Assembly (NCBI GenBank): GCA_964635055.1
Contig: CAZWMT010000022.1
Span: 23,814-87,813 of the forward strand
Direction of reading: 5' to 3'
Source of the DNA: JAEUJM01 sp964635055
Lineage (GTDB): Bacteria > Actinomycetota > Acidimicrobiia > Acidimicrobiales > DATDAH01
Length of the DNA stretch: 64,000 nucleotides
Shown: one piece after another, positions 15,723 to 24,488 of the stretch
How positions within the stretch are numbered: the first letter of the stretch is position 1
Layout of the letters: every line of letters starts with the position of its first letter
Translations under genes and position numbers: made by a program
Notes under the pieces: generated by a model
Told to the model about the DNA's origin: nothing
Seen by the model: the letters and a program-made list of their open reading frames with translations, nothing else
Databases searched by the model: none

Positions 15723-17579
15723 TCACGTCGTTCGCTCCTCGTCGGGCTCGGCCACCGGCCGCAGCGCGCAACGGCACCCGTCGTGGGCCGGGGGATGGCG
15801 GTGGCCGGTGGGGTAGGCATCACCCCTGGCCACCGGACCGGCGAGGGCGTTGTCGGCGCACTCGGGGCAGGCCGCATCGGCATCGTCGAGCACCCAGCGC
15901 AGGGTGTGCCCCTTGGCCACCCCGGCCAACAGCCCGGCGTGGTAGGCCCCCCGGGCGGCATCGGCGGACACTGCCGCGATGCGCTGCGTCTTCCACTCAC
16001 GGAACGTGGCTCGCACCCGCCTGGCCGCCTCGTCGTGATCGGTGCCGGCATCGGCGAGGCCGCGCGACAGCCGTTGGTGCAATGGCTCCACCAGGGTGGC
16101 GCCGACCGCATCGGCCATCGGGGCGGTCGCCGGTGGTCGCCCCCGCCCGCCCGGCCGACCGGCCGCCAGACCGCTGGCCGCGGCAGCCGCCAGTGGGTCG
16201 GCGGCCGCCTGGGCGAAGCGCGCGGCAAGCGACACGCCATCGCCCAGCACCGGCGCCTCGGCCGCGGACTGGTGCTTGCGCAGCTCCCGCAGGCGCTCGA
16301 GCAGCTCGTTCTGCTCGTCGGCCAGCACCCGCTTCAGCGCGCTGGCCAGGTGGTCGGCGGTGCTGGCCACCACCGCCTCGATCTCGATGGGCTCGACGAC
16401 CCCTCCGAGCTCGGCGGGCGACTCCGGCGCCCAGTCGTCCGCCGCCGTCTCCTGCATCGTCTCCTGCGCCGGCTCCTCCGACGGTGTCACCGGCTCGTCG
16501 GGCGCGGCCTCCTCGCCCCGAGCCAGAACGGTCCTGGCCTCCACAACCGCCTCGGCCCGGGCGGCGCGGAGGCTGGCGAACAGGTCGTCGAGGTGCTCGA
16601 CGTCGCGAGGGCCCGGGTCGGCATCGGCCTCGAGTCGCTCGTCGCCACCCGCAGCGTCGACCGCCTGCTCGACGCCATCGCCGCCCGCGCCGTCCACCTC
16701 GGGCCCCGATCCCTCGTCGGCGACGCCGGCAGCAGGCTCGGGCTCGGGCTCGCCCCCGCCGACCTCGACCTCGACCTCGATCGAGTCCTCGACCGAGACC
16801 GTGTCCGCGACCCCGTCCGTGCCCGGTGACGCCTCACCCCCGGCGTCGTCGTCCAACGGGACGATGCGCACGTCCTCGAACTCGGCGCCCAGCTCCACCG
16901 GCGGCATGTCCCGCACATCGCGCTCACCGAGGAGCGACGCCTCACTGCGCCGGCCCGGGCCCTCACCGGACCGGGCCGACACGCCCCCCGCACCGTCCGG
17001 GGGTGCGGGGCCGGGCTCCACGATCGGCAGGCCGGCGATGCGCGCCGCCTGGATCTCGTCCTCGAGGGCGGCAACCGCCTCGTCGGGCTCCTCGTCGCCC
17101 TCGTGGTCGAACCGGCGACCGGCGGCCTCGGCGGCCGAGCGGGCCTCCGGCAGCGACGTGCGCATCTCGTGGGTGGCCGCGTCGATGGTCTGGCGCACGG
17201 TGTCGAACGCCTCGAGCAGCCGCTCGCGGCCCGCCATCAGCTGCTCGACCTGCTGGCGGGCGTGACGCCGGCGCCGGGCCAGGTCGCCCAACATGCGCTC
17301 GCGCACCCGCTGCGCCTCCGCCACCATCTCACGGCCTTGGCGACGACCCTCCTCGGCCGCCTCCTCGGCCTGGGCGGCAGCGGTCTCACGCGCCTCGCGC
17401 AGGTGGTGCTCGGCCCGGGCCAATTGCTCGCGGAGGTCGTGCTCGCGGTCCGCCGCCTCGCGCAGGGCCTCACTCACGCTCACCAGCAGCGCCCGGACCT
17501 CTGTGGTGTCGTAGCCGCGGAACGACGTCGCGAACTCGGTGGTGGCCAGGCGATCGGGATCGAGGGGGCCGGCGGGCAT
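15723..17579 (-). CDS. DivIVA-domain protein with a C-terminal phage-head-like Cys/His motif
   Basis: A 618-residue protein. Residues about 10-40 (ATTEFATSFRGYDTTEVRALL) are a DivIVA/Wag31-type membrane-curvature domain, followed by a long coiled coil (about 45-165) and an acidic disordered region to about 400. A helical C-terminal domain ends with CPEC (571-574), H593, H595, H599 and CRC (602-604). This CxxC...HPxxHxxCxC arrangement resembles the zinc-knuckle-like end of phage Mu gpF-type head-morphogenesis proteins. DivIVA proteins organise polar growth and septation; a role for the tail is unknown. A TACCAT hexamer lies eight bases before ATG 17579, suggesting a leaderless mRNA. Confidence 0.75.
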   Translation of the reverse strand: MPAGPLDPDRLATTEFATSFRGYDTTEVRALLVSVSEALREAADREHDLREQLARAEHHLREARETAAAQAEEAAEEGRRQGREMVAEAQRVRERMLGDLARRRRHARQQVEQLMAGRERLLEAFDTVRQTIDAATHEMRTSLPEARSAAEAAGRRFDHEGDEEPDEAVAALEDEIQAARIAGLPIVEPGPAPPDGAGGVSARSGEGPGRRSEASLLGERDVRDMPPVELGAEFEDVRIVPLDDDAGGEASPGTDGVADTVSVEDSIEVEVEVGGGEPEPEPAAGVADEGSGPEVDGAGGDGVEQAVDAAGGDERLEADADPGPRDVEHLDDLFASLRAARAEAVVEARTVLARGEEAAPDEPVTPSEEPAQETMQETAADDWAPESPAELGGVVEPIEIEAVVASTADHLASALKRVLADEQNELLERLRELRKHQSAAEAPVLGDGVSLAARFAQAAADPLAAAAASGLAAGRPGGRGRPPATAPMADAVGATLVEPLHQRLSRGLADAGTDHDEAARRVRATFREWKTQRIAAVSADAARGAYHAGLLAGVAKGHTLRWVLDDADAACPECADNALAGPVARGDAYPTGHRHPPAHDGCRCALRPVAEPDEERTT

Positions 17580-17600
17580 CCCCAGCGATGGTACGGCCGG

Positions 17601-18893
17601 TCAGCTCCCGGCGGGCTGATCCACCTGTGGGGGCTGCAGGTCGAGCGCGTTCCCACCCAGGTCGGCCAAGGCCTGCAGGGCGTCGTCCAGTGTCTCCACG
17701 CCGATCACCTCCACGTCGCCGGCCCGGGCCCGGGCGTCGTCGGCCTCGCTGGCGGGCACGATGAACACGTCGGCACCCTGGTCACGCACTGCGGCGGCCT
17801 TCTGGCCGATGCCTCCGATCGGCCCGACGTTGCCGAGTCCGTCGATGGTGCCGGTGACGGCCACGTCCTTGCCGCCGGTGATCTCGCCGGGGGTCAACAC
17901 GTCGAGCACCGCCAGCGTGAACGCCAGACCGGCGGAGGGCCCGCCGACGTTGCCCGTGTCGATCTCCACGGGGAACGGCAGGTCGATCTGTTGGTCTCGT
18001 GTGCCCAGCTGCACCCCGAGCAGTGGCTTGTCGGGGTCGTCGGGCCGGGCACCGAGCTCGACGGTCTCCGTGCGCGGCCGCGACGGCGCATCGGCGCCCG
18101 ACCCGCCACCGCCCTGCTCGTCGGTGCCCTCATCATCATCACCACCGTCATCGTCGCCGGCGGCGTCGTCCTGCAGGGTGGACGGGTCGTACTGCACGCG
18201 GAGGGTGACCTCGTCGCCGGGCTCGTGGGCCTGGATCTGGGCGACCACCTCGTCGGAGGTGGTCGTGCGCACGCCGTCGACCGCGAGGATGACGTCGCCG
18301 GGACGCACCACCTCGGCGACGGGGAGGTCAGGGGCGACCCCGGCGACGACCGCACCCGTGCCCGACTCGACGTCGAACCCCAGGTGCTCGAAGGCCACCT
18401 CGGCGGCCACGTCGACCGAGTTGTCCATCATCTGCAGGTTCACGCGCCGGTTCTCCTCGGCACTGTGGTCGCCCAGGATCAACTTCTCGTCCACCACGTC
18501 GGTGTCCGGGTCGAGCCAACCGAGGAACGCGGTGAGGGCCCGCGCCGGCCGGGTGGACACCGTGGTGAAGTAGATCTCGCCCTCCTCCGGCGGGTACTCG
18601 GGCCCACCTTCCACGCTCACGAGGGGCTCGGTGGCCCGGGCCGACCCCGGCTCGATCAGGTAGTACGGCAGGGGGATGAACAGGCTGGCGACGAGCGCCA
18701 CCAGCAACAGGCCCGCCACGATGGCGAGGGCCCACCGCAGCCGGTGACGACGTGGGCGCGTCGGCGCCGCGCCACCGGGGACGTCGGGAACGTCGGCCCC
18801 GTCGTCGCCATCGCCGGGCACGGGCGCGCCGGGGGGCGCCGCCTCGGAAGGTGGCCCGGCGTCGGGAAGTAGGGTGTCGTCTGTCGTGTCCAC
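17601..18893 (-). CDS. YlbL-type PDZ/Lon-like (S16) serine protease
   Basis: A 430-residue membrane-anchored protease: Pro-rich cytoplasmic N-terminus, one TM helix (about 55-75) followed by PYYLIEPGSA, a PDZ domain (VVRPGDVILAVDGV), an acidic insertion and a Lon-type catalytic domain. The Ser-Lys dyad lies in GPSAGLAFTL and GGIGQKAAAV. Family members degrade regulatory envelope or division proteins. The start is taken as GTG 18893. The open frame extends to 18950, and the divergent gene overlaps this region, so the start is uncertain. Confidence 0.87.
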   Translation of the reverse strand: MDTTDDTLLPDAGPPSEAAPPGAPVPGDGDDGADVPDVPGGAAPTRPRRHRLRWALAIVAGLLLVALVASLFIPLPYYLIEPGSARATEPLVSVEGGPEYPPEEGEIYFTTVSTRPARALTAFLGWLDPDTDVVDEKLILGDHSAEENRRVNLQMMDNSVDVAAEVAFEHLGFDVESGTGAVVAGVAPDLPVAEVVRPGDVILAVDGVRTTTSDEVVAQIQAHEPGDEVTLRVQYDPSTLQDDAAGDDDGGDDDEGTDEQGGGGSGADAPSRPRTETVELGARPDDPDKPLLGVQLGTRDQQIDLPFPVEIDTGNVGGPSAGLAFTLAVLDVLTPGEITGGKDVAVTGTIDGLGNVGPIGGIGQKAAAVRDQGADVFIVPASEADDARARAGDVEVIGVETLDDALQALADLGGNALDLQPPQVDQPAGS

Positions 18894-19719
18894 GATGTTG
18901 ATCAGCCTGGTGGTGGTGGGCGGTGCCATAGCGATCGTGCTCTGGATCACCGTCGGCGATATGGCTCAGCCTGCCACGAAGGACGACGAAGCCGCGGGCA
19001 GGCCCGCCGACCGGCACCTCGCGGTGGTGATCCCGGTCGAGGCGGGCGTGGCCGTGGACGATCGGGACACCCCGGCGAGCGCCATCGACGAGGCGACGCC
19101 CGGCGCCGACGGTGACGACGTCACCGACGAGGCCGACGCCACCTACGAGGCCGACGACGCCGACGACGCGGTCTCGATCGGTGCTCTCGAGCCCGAGGTC
19201 GACGACGGTCCCGGACCCGATGACGGCCATGACGACCACGACGATGCCCTCGGCGACCCCGAGGTCACCACCGACGTCGTAGACGACGACGCCACCGACG
19301 TCGTGGACGACGACGCACCCGAGGACGAGCGCGCCGCCGCCGGGGGCGTCCGACACGCCGACGTGGCGGGCCTGGTCGTCGTCGAGGCGGCCCCTGCGCC
19401 GGTGGTGGGAGCCGATGTCCCCGACGGGGAGGTGGTGGCGGACGCGATGGGGCCGGTCGAGGGCACGGTCCCACAAGCCGTGCCGGCTCGACCGGCCGAA
19501 TCTGCCACTGCGGGTCGCGCCCCGAGCGCCGCCCACTCGGTGCTCACGATCCCGGGGACGTACTCGTTCGACCCTGCACCACCGGTCACCTGGGGGCGGC
19601 GACTGCGCTCGGCGCTCGGTGTCGTCCTGGTCGTCACCGCCGTGGGCCTCGCCCTGGCGGCGTCGCTCGGGTTGCTGGCGGTCTACGTCAGCCGGGCGCT
19701 CGAGGGCGCCGTCAACTGA
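18886..19719 (+). CDS. Acidic protein with N- and C-terminal membrane segments
   Basis: About 277 residues with no recognised family. It has a hydrophobic N-terminal stretch (MLISLVVVGGAIAIVLWI), a long Asp/Glu/Ala-rich middle with DVVDDDATDVVDDDA repeats, and a C-terminal TM helix (about 245-270). Alternative starts are GTG 18874, ATG 18895 and ATG 18961; the last would remove the first hydrophobic stretch. A TAGGGT hexamer at 18870-18875 supports transcription near 18883. Its 5' end overlaps the 5' end of the divergent YlbL-type gene. The composition could partly reflect the antisense strand of another gene, but nothing better is open there. Confidence 0.5.
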   Translation: MSTMLISLVVVGGAIAIVLWITVGDMAQPATKDDEAAGRPADRHLAVVIPVEAGVAVDDRDTPASAIDEATPGADGDDVTDEADATYEADDADDAVSIGALEPEVDDGPGPDDGHDDHDDALGDPEVTTDVVDDDATDVVDDDAPEDERAAAGGVRHADVAGLVVVEAAPAPVVGADVPDGEVVADAMGPVEGTVPQAVPARPAESATAGRAPSAAHSVLTIPGTYSFDPAPPVTWGRRLRSALGVVLVVTAVGLALAASLGLLAVYVSRALEGAVN

Positions 19720-19756
19720 CGCCCCGGCCCGTCACCGAGAGCGCGGCCGGGCCGCC

Positions 19757-20341
19757 TCAGCGGCCGAACAGGCCCCGGCGGGCACCCATGCCGTTGCCCG
19801 TGGCGACCGACTCGTCCGACTCCATGGCCGGAGGCGGCGGCGGCGGGGGTGGCACCGTGTCGAAGACGGGAGCGACCGGCTCGGGCTCGGAGAACGAGGG
19901 AACCTCGGGGAACGAGTGGACCTCGGCGACGTTCGGCTCGCTCATCAGCAACGGTGCCTCGGCGGGCGGCGCCGGTTCGGGGGCGGGCTCGTCCATCAGG
20001 GGCAGGTCCATCCAGGGGCGCTCCTCGACGGGGGCGCCGGCCAGGGGTGCGGGGGCCGGTGACGAGAACGACGGCGCCGCGAGCGGGGACGGTTCGGCGG
20101 CCGGTGCCGGCGACGATGCCAGCGAGGGCGGCACCGATGGTGCCCCGCGGTCACCACCGACCTCGACCCGGAAGTAGGGCTTGAAGTCGAAGGTGACTTC
20201 CTCCATGTGGAAGATCCGGGCATGATCGACGCCGTCACTGTTGCGGAGGCGCTCGACGAACGACACTGCATCGTCGAGGGCGTCGGTCTGGTGGTAGCCG
20301 GGCTGACCGTCAGCAGTGCGATAGATCACCATGTGCGACAC
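19757..20341 (-). CDS. Conserved hypothetical protein with Pro-rich tail
   Basis: A 194-residue protein. The first 65 residues form a compact domain (VIYRTADGQPGYHQTDALDD, then FVERLRNSDGVDHARIFHMEEV) ending in a beta strand pair. The rest is Pro/Ala/Glu-rich and probably disordered, with a run of eight prolines near the C-terminus. GTG 20341 is chosen because AAGGAG lies six bases upstream; the ATG three codons later is less well placed. It is divergent from the HEAT-repeat gene, with 53 bp between starts. Function unknown. Confidence 0.7.
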   Translation of the reverse strand: MSHMVIYRTADGQPGYHQTDALDDAVSFVERLRNSDGVDHARIFHMEEVTFDFKPYFRVEVGGDRGAPSVPPSLASSPAPAAEPSPLAAPSFSSPAPAPLAGAPVEERPWMDLPLMDEPAPEPAPPAEAPLLMSEPNVAEVHSFPEVPSFSEPEPVAPVFDTVPPPPPPPPAMESDESVATGNGMGARRGLFGR

Positions 20342-20394
20342 GGTGTACTCCTTCCTGTGGGAACACACCCCAATCGGGCGCGAATGAGGCCTAC

Positions 20395-20994
20395 TTGAGC
20401 GAACCCGACCAAAATCGCCGGCGCCGAGCGGCGCTCGCCGGCCACGCCGGCGACGAGGCCACCGCCCGCGACCTGCTCCACGACGCCGATCCCGGCACGC
20501 GCGCCACCGCCCTCGGCGCGCTGGCCCGCCTGGACGCGGCAACCGTCGACGACCTGCGGGCCGCCGTGTCCGACCCCGCACCGGCGGTGCGCCGGCGGGC
20601 CGCCGAGGTGGTGGCCGCCCACGACCCGGGCCCGGCGGTGTCGCTGCTGGGGCTGTTGGCCGACGACGACCCGACGGTGGTCGAGGTGGCGGCCTGGGCC
20701 TCAGGCGAGCGCCGTCCCGCCGAGCCGGGCGCGGTGGTCGCGCTCGCCGCGCTGGCCACCGGTCACGCCGACGCCCTGTGCCGCGAAGCGGCAGTGGCGG
20801 CGCTGGGGGCGATCGGCGACGAGGCCGGGCTGGCGGCCATCCTGCGCGCCACCACCGACCGGGCCACGGTGCGCCGGCGAGCGGTCATCGCCCTGGCCCC
20901 CTTCGAGGGGCCTGAGGTGGAGGCCGCGCTGGCGCGGGCGCTCTCGGACCGCGACTGGCAGGTTCGCCAAGCCGCTGAGGATCTGTCGACCTAG
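20395..20994 (+). CDS. HEAT-repeat protein
   Basis: A 199-residue, Ala/Arg-rich helical repeat protein. About five HEAT-like units are visible, for example DPGTRATALGALARL, DPAPAVRRRAAEVVAAH and DRATVRRRAVIALAPF. Such solenoids are protein-binding scaffolds, often in phycobilisome-lyase-like or regulatory proteins; no catalytic residues are seen. The start is TTG 20395, the only start codon before the repeats begin; the initiation signal is weak. Confidence 0.75.
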   Translation: MSEPDQNRRRRAALAGHAGDEATARDLLHDADPGTRATALGALARLDAATVDDLRAAVSDPAPAVRRRAAEVVAAHDPGPAVSLLGLLADDDPTVVEVAAWASGERRPAEPGAVVALAALATGHADALCREAAVAALGAIGDEAGLAAILRATTDRATVRRRAVIALAPFEGPEVEAALARALSDRDWQVRQAAEDLST

Positions 20995-21028
20995 CGCCCC
21001 CCGAGCTTCTGTTGCCCGCAACGCGAAA

Positions 21029-21056
21029 CCGGCGCCCCCACGATGGGGGGCGCCGG
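21029..21056. terminator. Bidirectional hairpin terminator
   Basis: CCGGCGCCCCCA and TGGGGGGCGCCGG form a 12-bp GC-rich stem (one bulged G) with a 3-nt loop. It lies between the convergent HEAT-repeat gene and the liv operon end, so it can serve both transcripts. Confidence 0.65.
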
Positions 21057-21082
21057 CGTCGTGATCGGGACTGCGGTGCGGC

Positions 21083-22462
21083 TCAGCCGCCCTCGGTGTC
21101 GGGCGTGAACTCGCCGCTCTGGCCCTCGAGGTCGATCGGGTCGCCGACGAAGTCGAAGTAGTCGCCGTTGTACTGGCCGATCTGGAGCGTCTCGATCGGG
21201 AACGGGTCCTCGGCGCCGTTGGTGGTGAACGTCACACCGGGCAGGAGCAGCCCCACCGCCACACCGTCGAGGCTGTAGGCGCTCTGCATGATGTTCTCGC
21301 GGTTGAGCTCGGGCGTGTTGCGGATCGTCTCGGCCAGGAGCTCACCGAAGGTCCAGCCGATGCCCACCACGCCGTCCTCGACCTGCTCGGCCGACAGGCC
21401 GTGCGCCGCGCCCTGGGTCTGGAACTCCTGCATGGCCGGGTCGTCGTCCCACTGCGGGTCGGCGGGGTCCTTCAGGTAGATGGCACTCAGCACACCGTCC
21501 GCCGCACCCGGGCTGGCCAGCCCGATGACCGTCGACGAGGTGCAGGTCTGCGACAGCCACACCGTCTCGGGATCGAAGCCCGACTGGCCCTGCAGCGCGT
21601 CGAGGGCCTGCGGGCACTTCAGCGCCGTCGCGCCGAGCAGCACCGTGTCGGCGCCGCTGTTGGCGATGGAGGTGATCTGGCTGTCCACGTCGCTGTCCGA
21701 GGGCTCGTAGCTCTCCTCGGCCACGATCTCGATGTCGGTCCCCTCGGTGAGGGCCTTGATCGAGTCGAGGTACTCCTTGCCGAAGTCGTCGTTCTGGTAG
21801 AGCACGGCGACCTTGGCCGTCGGGGCGTTCTCCTCCAGGTACTGGACGAACACGCCCATCTCGGTGGCGTACGTGGGCAGCGAGCCGATGGTGAAGGGGA
21901 ACTCGTCGGGGTTGCCCCAGAGCGCGGCACCGGTGGCTGCGTACAGCTGCGGCACGCAGTCCTGGTTCAGCGACTCGCGGATCGCGAGGTTGTTCGGCGT
22001 GCCGACCACGTTGAAGATGCCGAACACCTGGTCCTGTTGGACCAACTGCTGCACGTTCGAGACGGTCCGACCCGATTCGTAGCCGTCGTCGGTGACCTCG
22101 ACGCTGATCTCACGACCGTCGACGCCGCCCTCTTCGGAGTTGAGGTAGTCGAAGTAGGCGTTGTAGCCCTCGGCGATCTTGGAGAACGCCGCGAACAGGC
22201 CCGACTGGGGGACGCTGGTGCCGAACTTGATCGAGTCGTCGGTGACCCCCTGGGTGGGATCGCCCACGCACTCGGACGTGTCGATGTCGAGCGGGGTGGC
22301 CTGAGCCGGCCCGCCGCTCGCGTCGGTGCTGTCGGAGCCGCCACCCGAGTCACCGCCGCTGCTGCTGTCGTCGTCGCGGCCGCCCCCACCGCAGGCCGCC
22401 GCGGTCAGGACGAGGGCGAGCGCCAGCGCGAGCCACCGCGCCCATCGGGTCCGAGTGGTCAT
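21083..22462 (-). CDS. Branched-chain amino-acid-type ABC transporter substrate-binding lipoprotein
   Basis: A 459-residue periplasmic-binding protein of the LivJ/ANF-receptor fold. The signal peptide ends in lipobox LTAAAC, followed by a Gly/Ser/Asp linker. The fold motifs IKFGTSVPQSGLFAAFSKIAEGYNAY (split across strands) and VLYQNDDFGKEYLD are typical. AGGAGA precedes ATG 22462. It is the last gene of a five-gene transporter operon. The substrate may be branched-chain amino acids, urea, amides or another small ligand; the sequence does not decide. Confidence 0.88.
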   Translation of the reverse strand: MTTRTRWARWLALALALVLTAAACGGGGRDDDSSSGGDSGGGSDSTDASGGPAQATPLDIDTSECVGDPTQGVTDDSIKFGTSVPQSGLFAAFSKIAEGYNAYFDYLNSEEGGVDGREISVEVTDDGYESGRTVSNVQQLVQQDQVFGIFNVVGTPNNLAIRESLNQDCVPQLYAATGAALWGNPDEFPFTIGSLPTYATEMGVFVQYLEENAPTAKVAVLYQNDDFGKEYLDSIKALTEGTDIEIVAEESYEPSDSDVDSQITSIANSGADTVLLGATALKCPQALDALQGQSGFDPETVWLSQTCTSSTVIGLASPGAADGVLSAIYLKDPADPQWDDDPAMQEFQTQGAAHGLSAEQVEDGVVGIGWTFGELLAETIRNTPELNRENIMQSAYSLDGVAVGLLLPGVTFTTNGAEDPFPIETLQIGQYNGDYFDFVGDPIDLEGQSGEFTPDTEGG

Positions 22463-22486
22463 GTCGTGATTCTCCTGGGTCGTTGA

Positions 22487-23596
22487 TCAGGTCGCGGGAA
22501 GAGGGGGATCGTCGGGCGCCGACGGCGGCGGAGCCGTGGCTGCGGGGCCGGCCCCCGGCAGGTGCCGGGCGACGAAGGCCCACAGCTGCTTGAGGCCGCC
22601 CATGATGCCGCCGGGCAGCACCAGCATCAAGAGGATGAGCAGGCCACCGTAGATCACCTGTGAGAGCGCGGGGTTGATGTCGCTCGAGTACTCGGGCACG
22701 AACACCACGAACACCGAGCCGATGATCGGCCCGAGGATCGTCGCCGCGCCCCCGATCACCAGGGCCGCCAGGAACTCGATGGACTGGTTGATCGTGAACG
22801 AGCCAGCGTCGACGAACGGGTTGTTGATCACCGACATCGACCCCGCGATGCCGGCCAACGCCGCGCTGAGGCCGAAGGTCATCACCTTGTAGGCGGCCAG
22901 GTTCACCCCGACCACCTCGGCGGCCACCTCGTTGTCACGGACCGCGATGAGCGCCCGCCCGACGCGGCTCTTCACCAGGTTGCGGGCCAGCACGAACAGC
23001 GCCACCGCGATGATCAAGAGCAGGTAGTAGATGAACTGGTCGTTCTTGAGGTTGGACCACTCCGGCACCTGGAAGCGGGGCACCACCTTGCCCTGGGTCC
23101 CGCCGGTCAACGAGCTGAACCGGGTGATCAGCTTCGTGAACGTGTAGGCGAACGCCAGGGTGACCAGCGCCAGGTAGAGACCTTTGATCCGCAGCGCGGG
23201 GAGGCCCACCAGGGCGCCCACGGCGAAGGCCAGGATGGCGGCCACGGGCATGGTGGCGACGTAGGACCAGCCGTGGTCGGCCACCAGGATGGCGGTGGTG
23301 TAGGCCCCGATGCCGAAGAACGCACCGTGGCCGATCGAGATCTGGCCGTTGAAACCGGTGAGCAGACCGAGGCCGAGCACCGCCACCGAGAGGTAGATGA
23401 CCTCGTTGAACTGCCGGACCCGGTACTCCTGGTAGTAGAGGGGCAGCTCGTACAACACGATGGCCACCACCACGACCACGACGGCCTTCACCGCCAGCAT
23501 CTTCCAGTTCCGATCAGGGCGAGGCTCGGGGTCGGGGGTCTCCGCCGCCCAGGGCGCCTCGGGGGGCTCCTCGGCCAGCGGGGGCGACGCGTTCAT
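22487..23596 (-). CDS. livM: ABC transporter permease, LivM type
   Basis: A 369-residue inner-membrane permease with about nine TM helices. The segment LLTGFNGQISIGHGAFFGIGAY is the LivM signature. A Pro-rich cytoplasmic N-terminus of about 30 residues precedes the first helix. The start overlaps the livH stop by 4 bp. It partners with LivH to form the translocation channel. Confidence 0.9.
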   Translation of the reverse strand: MNASPPLAEEPPEAPWAAETPDPEPRPDRNWKMLAVKAVVVVVVAIVLYELPLYYQEYRVRQFNEVIYLSVAVLGLGLLTGFNGQISIGHGAFFGIGAYTTAILVADHGWSYVATMPVAAILAFAVGALVGLPALRIKGLYLALVTLAFAYTFTKLITRFSSLTGGTQGKVVPRFQVPEWSNLKNDQFIYYLLLIIAVALFVLARNLVKSRVGRALIAVRDNEVAAEVVGVNLAAYKVMTFGLSAALAGIAGSMSVINNPFVDAGSFTINQSIEFLAALVIGGAATILGPIIGSVFVVFVPEYSSDINPALSQVIYGGLLILLMLVLPGGIMGGLKQLWAFVARHLPGAGPAATAPPPSAPDDPPLPAT

Positions 23597-24477
23597 ACGC
23601 GGGCCACCTGTTGCTTGCCGAACAGGCCACTCGGTTTCACCAGCAGGATCCCGAGGATGATCACGAACGCGGCCCCGTCACGCATGTCCGTGCCCACGAA
23701 CCCGACGTACTCACCCAGGAGCTCCTGCACCACGCCCACGATGAGGCCGCCCACGACCGCCCCGATCGGGCTGTCCAAGCCGCCGAGGGTGGCGGCGGCG
23801 AAGGCGAAGACGAGGACCTGCACCATCAGGCTGGTACCGAATTGGGTGTCGGACGCGGCGGTGAGGCAACCCGCCAGGGCACCCAGCGCGGCGGCGAGGC
23901 CCCACCCCACCATGAGCATGCGGCCGACGTTGATGCCGACCAGACCGCTCGACTCGGTGTTGGACGCGACCGCACGCATGGCGAGACCGAGCTTGGTCTT
24001 CTGGAACAGCACGAACAGGAGCAGGACCACGATCGCCAGCACCACCAGTCGGCCCACGAGCTCGGCGCTGATGCTCACGCCGACCACGCTCCTCGACTCA
24101 CCCGAGAAGGGGTTCTCGAACGTGCGCGGGTCGGTGCCCCAGACCCACTGCGCCAGCGCGTTGAGGCCGAGGAACAGCCCGATGGTGACGATCACGATGT
24201 TCAGCGGCGACCCGCCCTCCACCGGTCGCATGATCACCCGCTCGATGACCGCCCCGCCGACCAGCGACAGGGCCATGGCCGCGAGGATCGAGACCCAGAC
24301 GTTGGCGCCGTTGTCCTGGAAGGTCCACGCCACGAACGTGGAGAACATCGCCATCTCACCCTGTGCGAAGTTCAACAGGCCCGTGCTGCGGTAGATCAGC
24401 ACGATCGCCAGCGCCAGCAGGGCGTAGATCGAGCCGCGCCCGATGCCGATGATCAGGTGCTCGAGGAATTGGTCCAC
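23593..24477 (-). CDS. livH: ABC transporter permease, LivH type
   Basis: A 294-residue permease. IYALLALAIVLIYRSTGLLNFAQGEMAMFS at the N-terminus carries the LivH signature (NFAQGE), and GLDSPIGAVVGGLIVGV near the C-terminus is also typical. It has about eight TM helices. It sits between livF (12-bp gap) and livM (4-bp overlap) in the operon. Confidence 0.9.
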   Translation of the reverse strand: MDQFLEHLIIGIGRGSIYALLALAIVLIYRSTGLLNFAQGEMAMFSTFVAWTFQDNGANVWVSILAAMALSLVGGAVIERVIMRPVEGGSPLNIVIVTIGLFLGLNALAQWVWGTDPRTFENPFSGESRSVVGVSISAELVGRLVVLAIVVLLLFVLFQKTKLGLAMRAVASNTESSGLVGINVGRMLMVGWGLAAALGALAGCLTAASDTQFGTSLMVQVLVFAFAAATLGGLDSPIGAVVGGLIVGVVQELLGEYVGFVGTDMRDGAAFVIILGILLVKPSGLFGKQQVARV

Positions 24478-24488
24478 GGTCTCCGCTC

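Noticed and set aside
14717..17764. A 1015-codon plus-strand open frame opposite the DivIVA gene
   Set aside because: Arg/Pro-rich antisense sequence; the minus-strand gene has clear domains.
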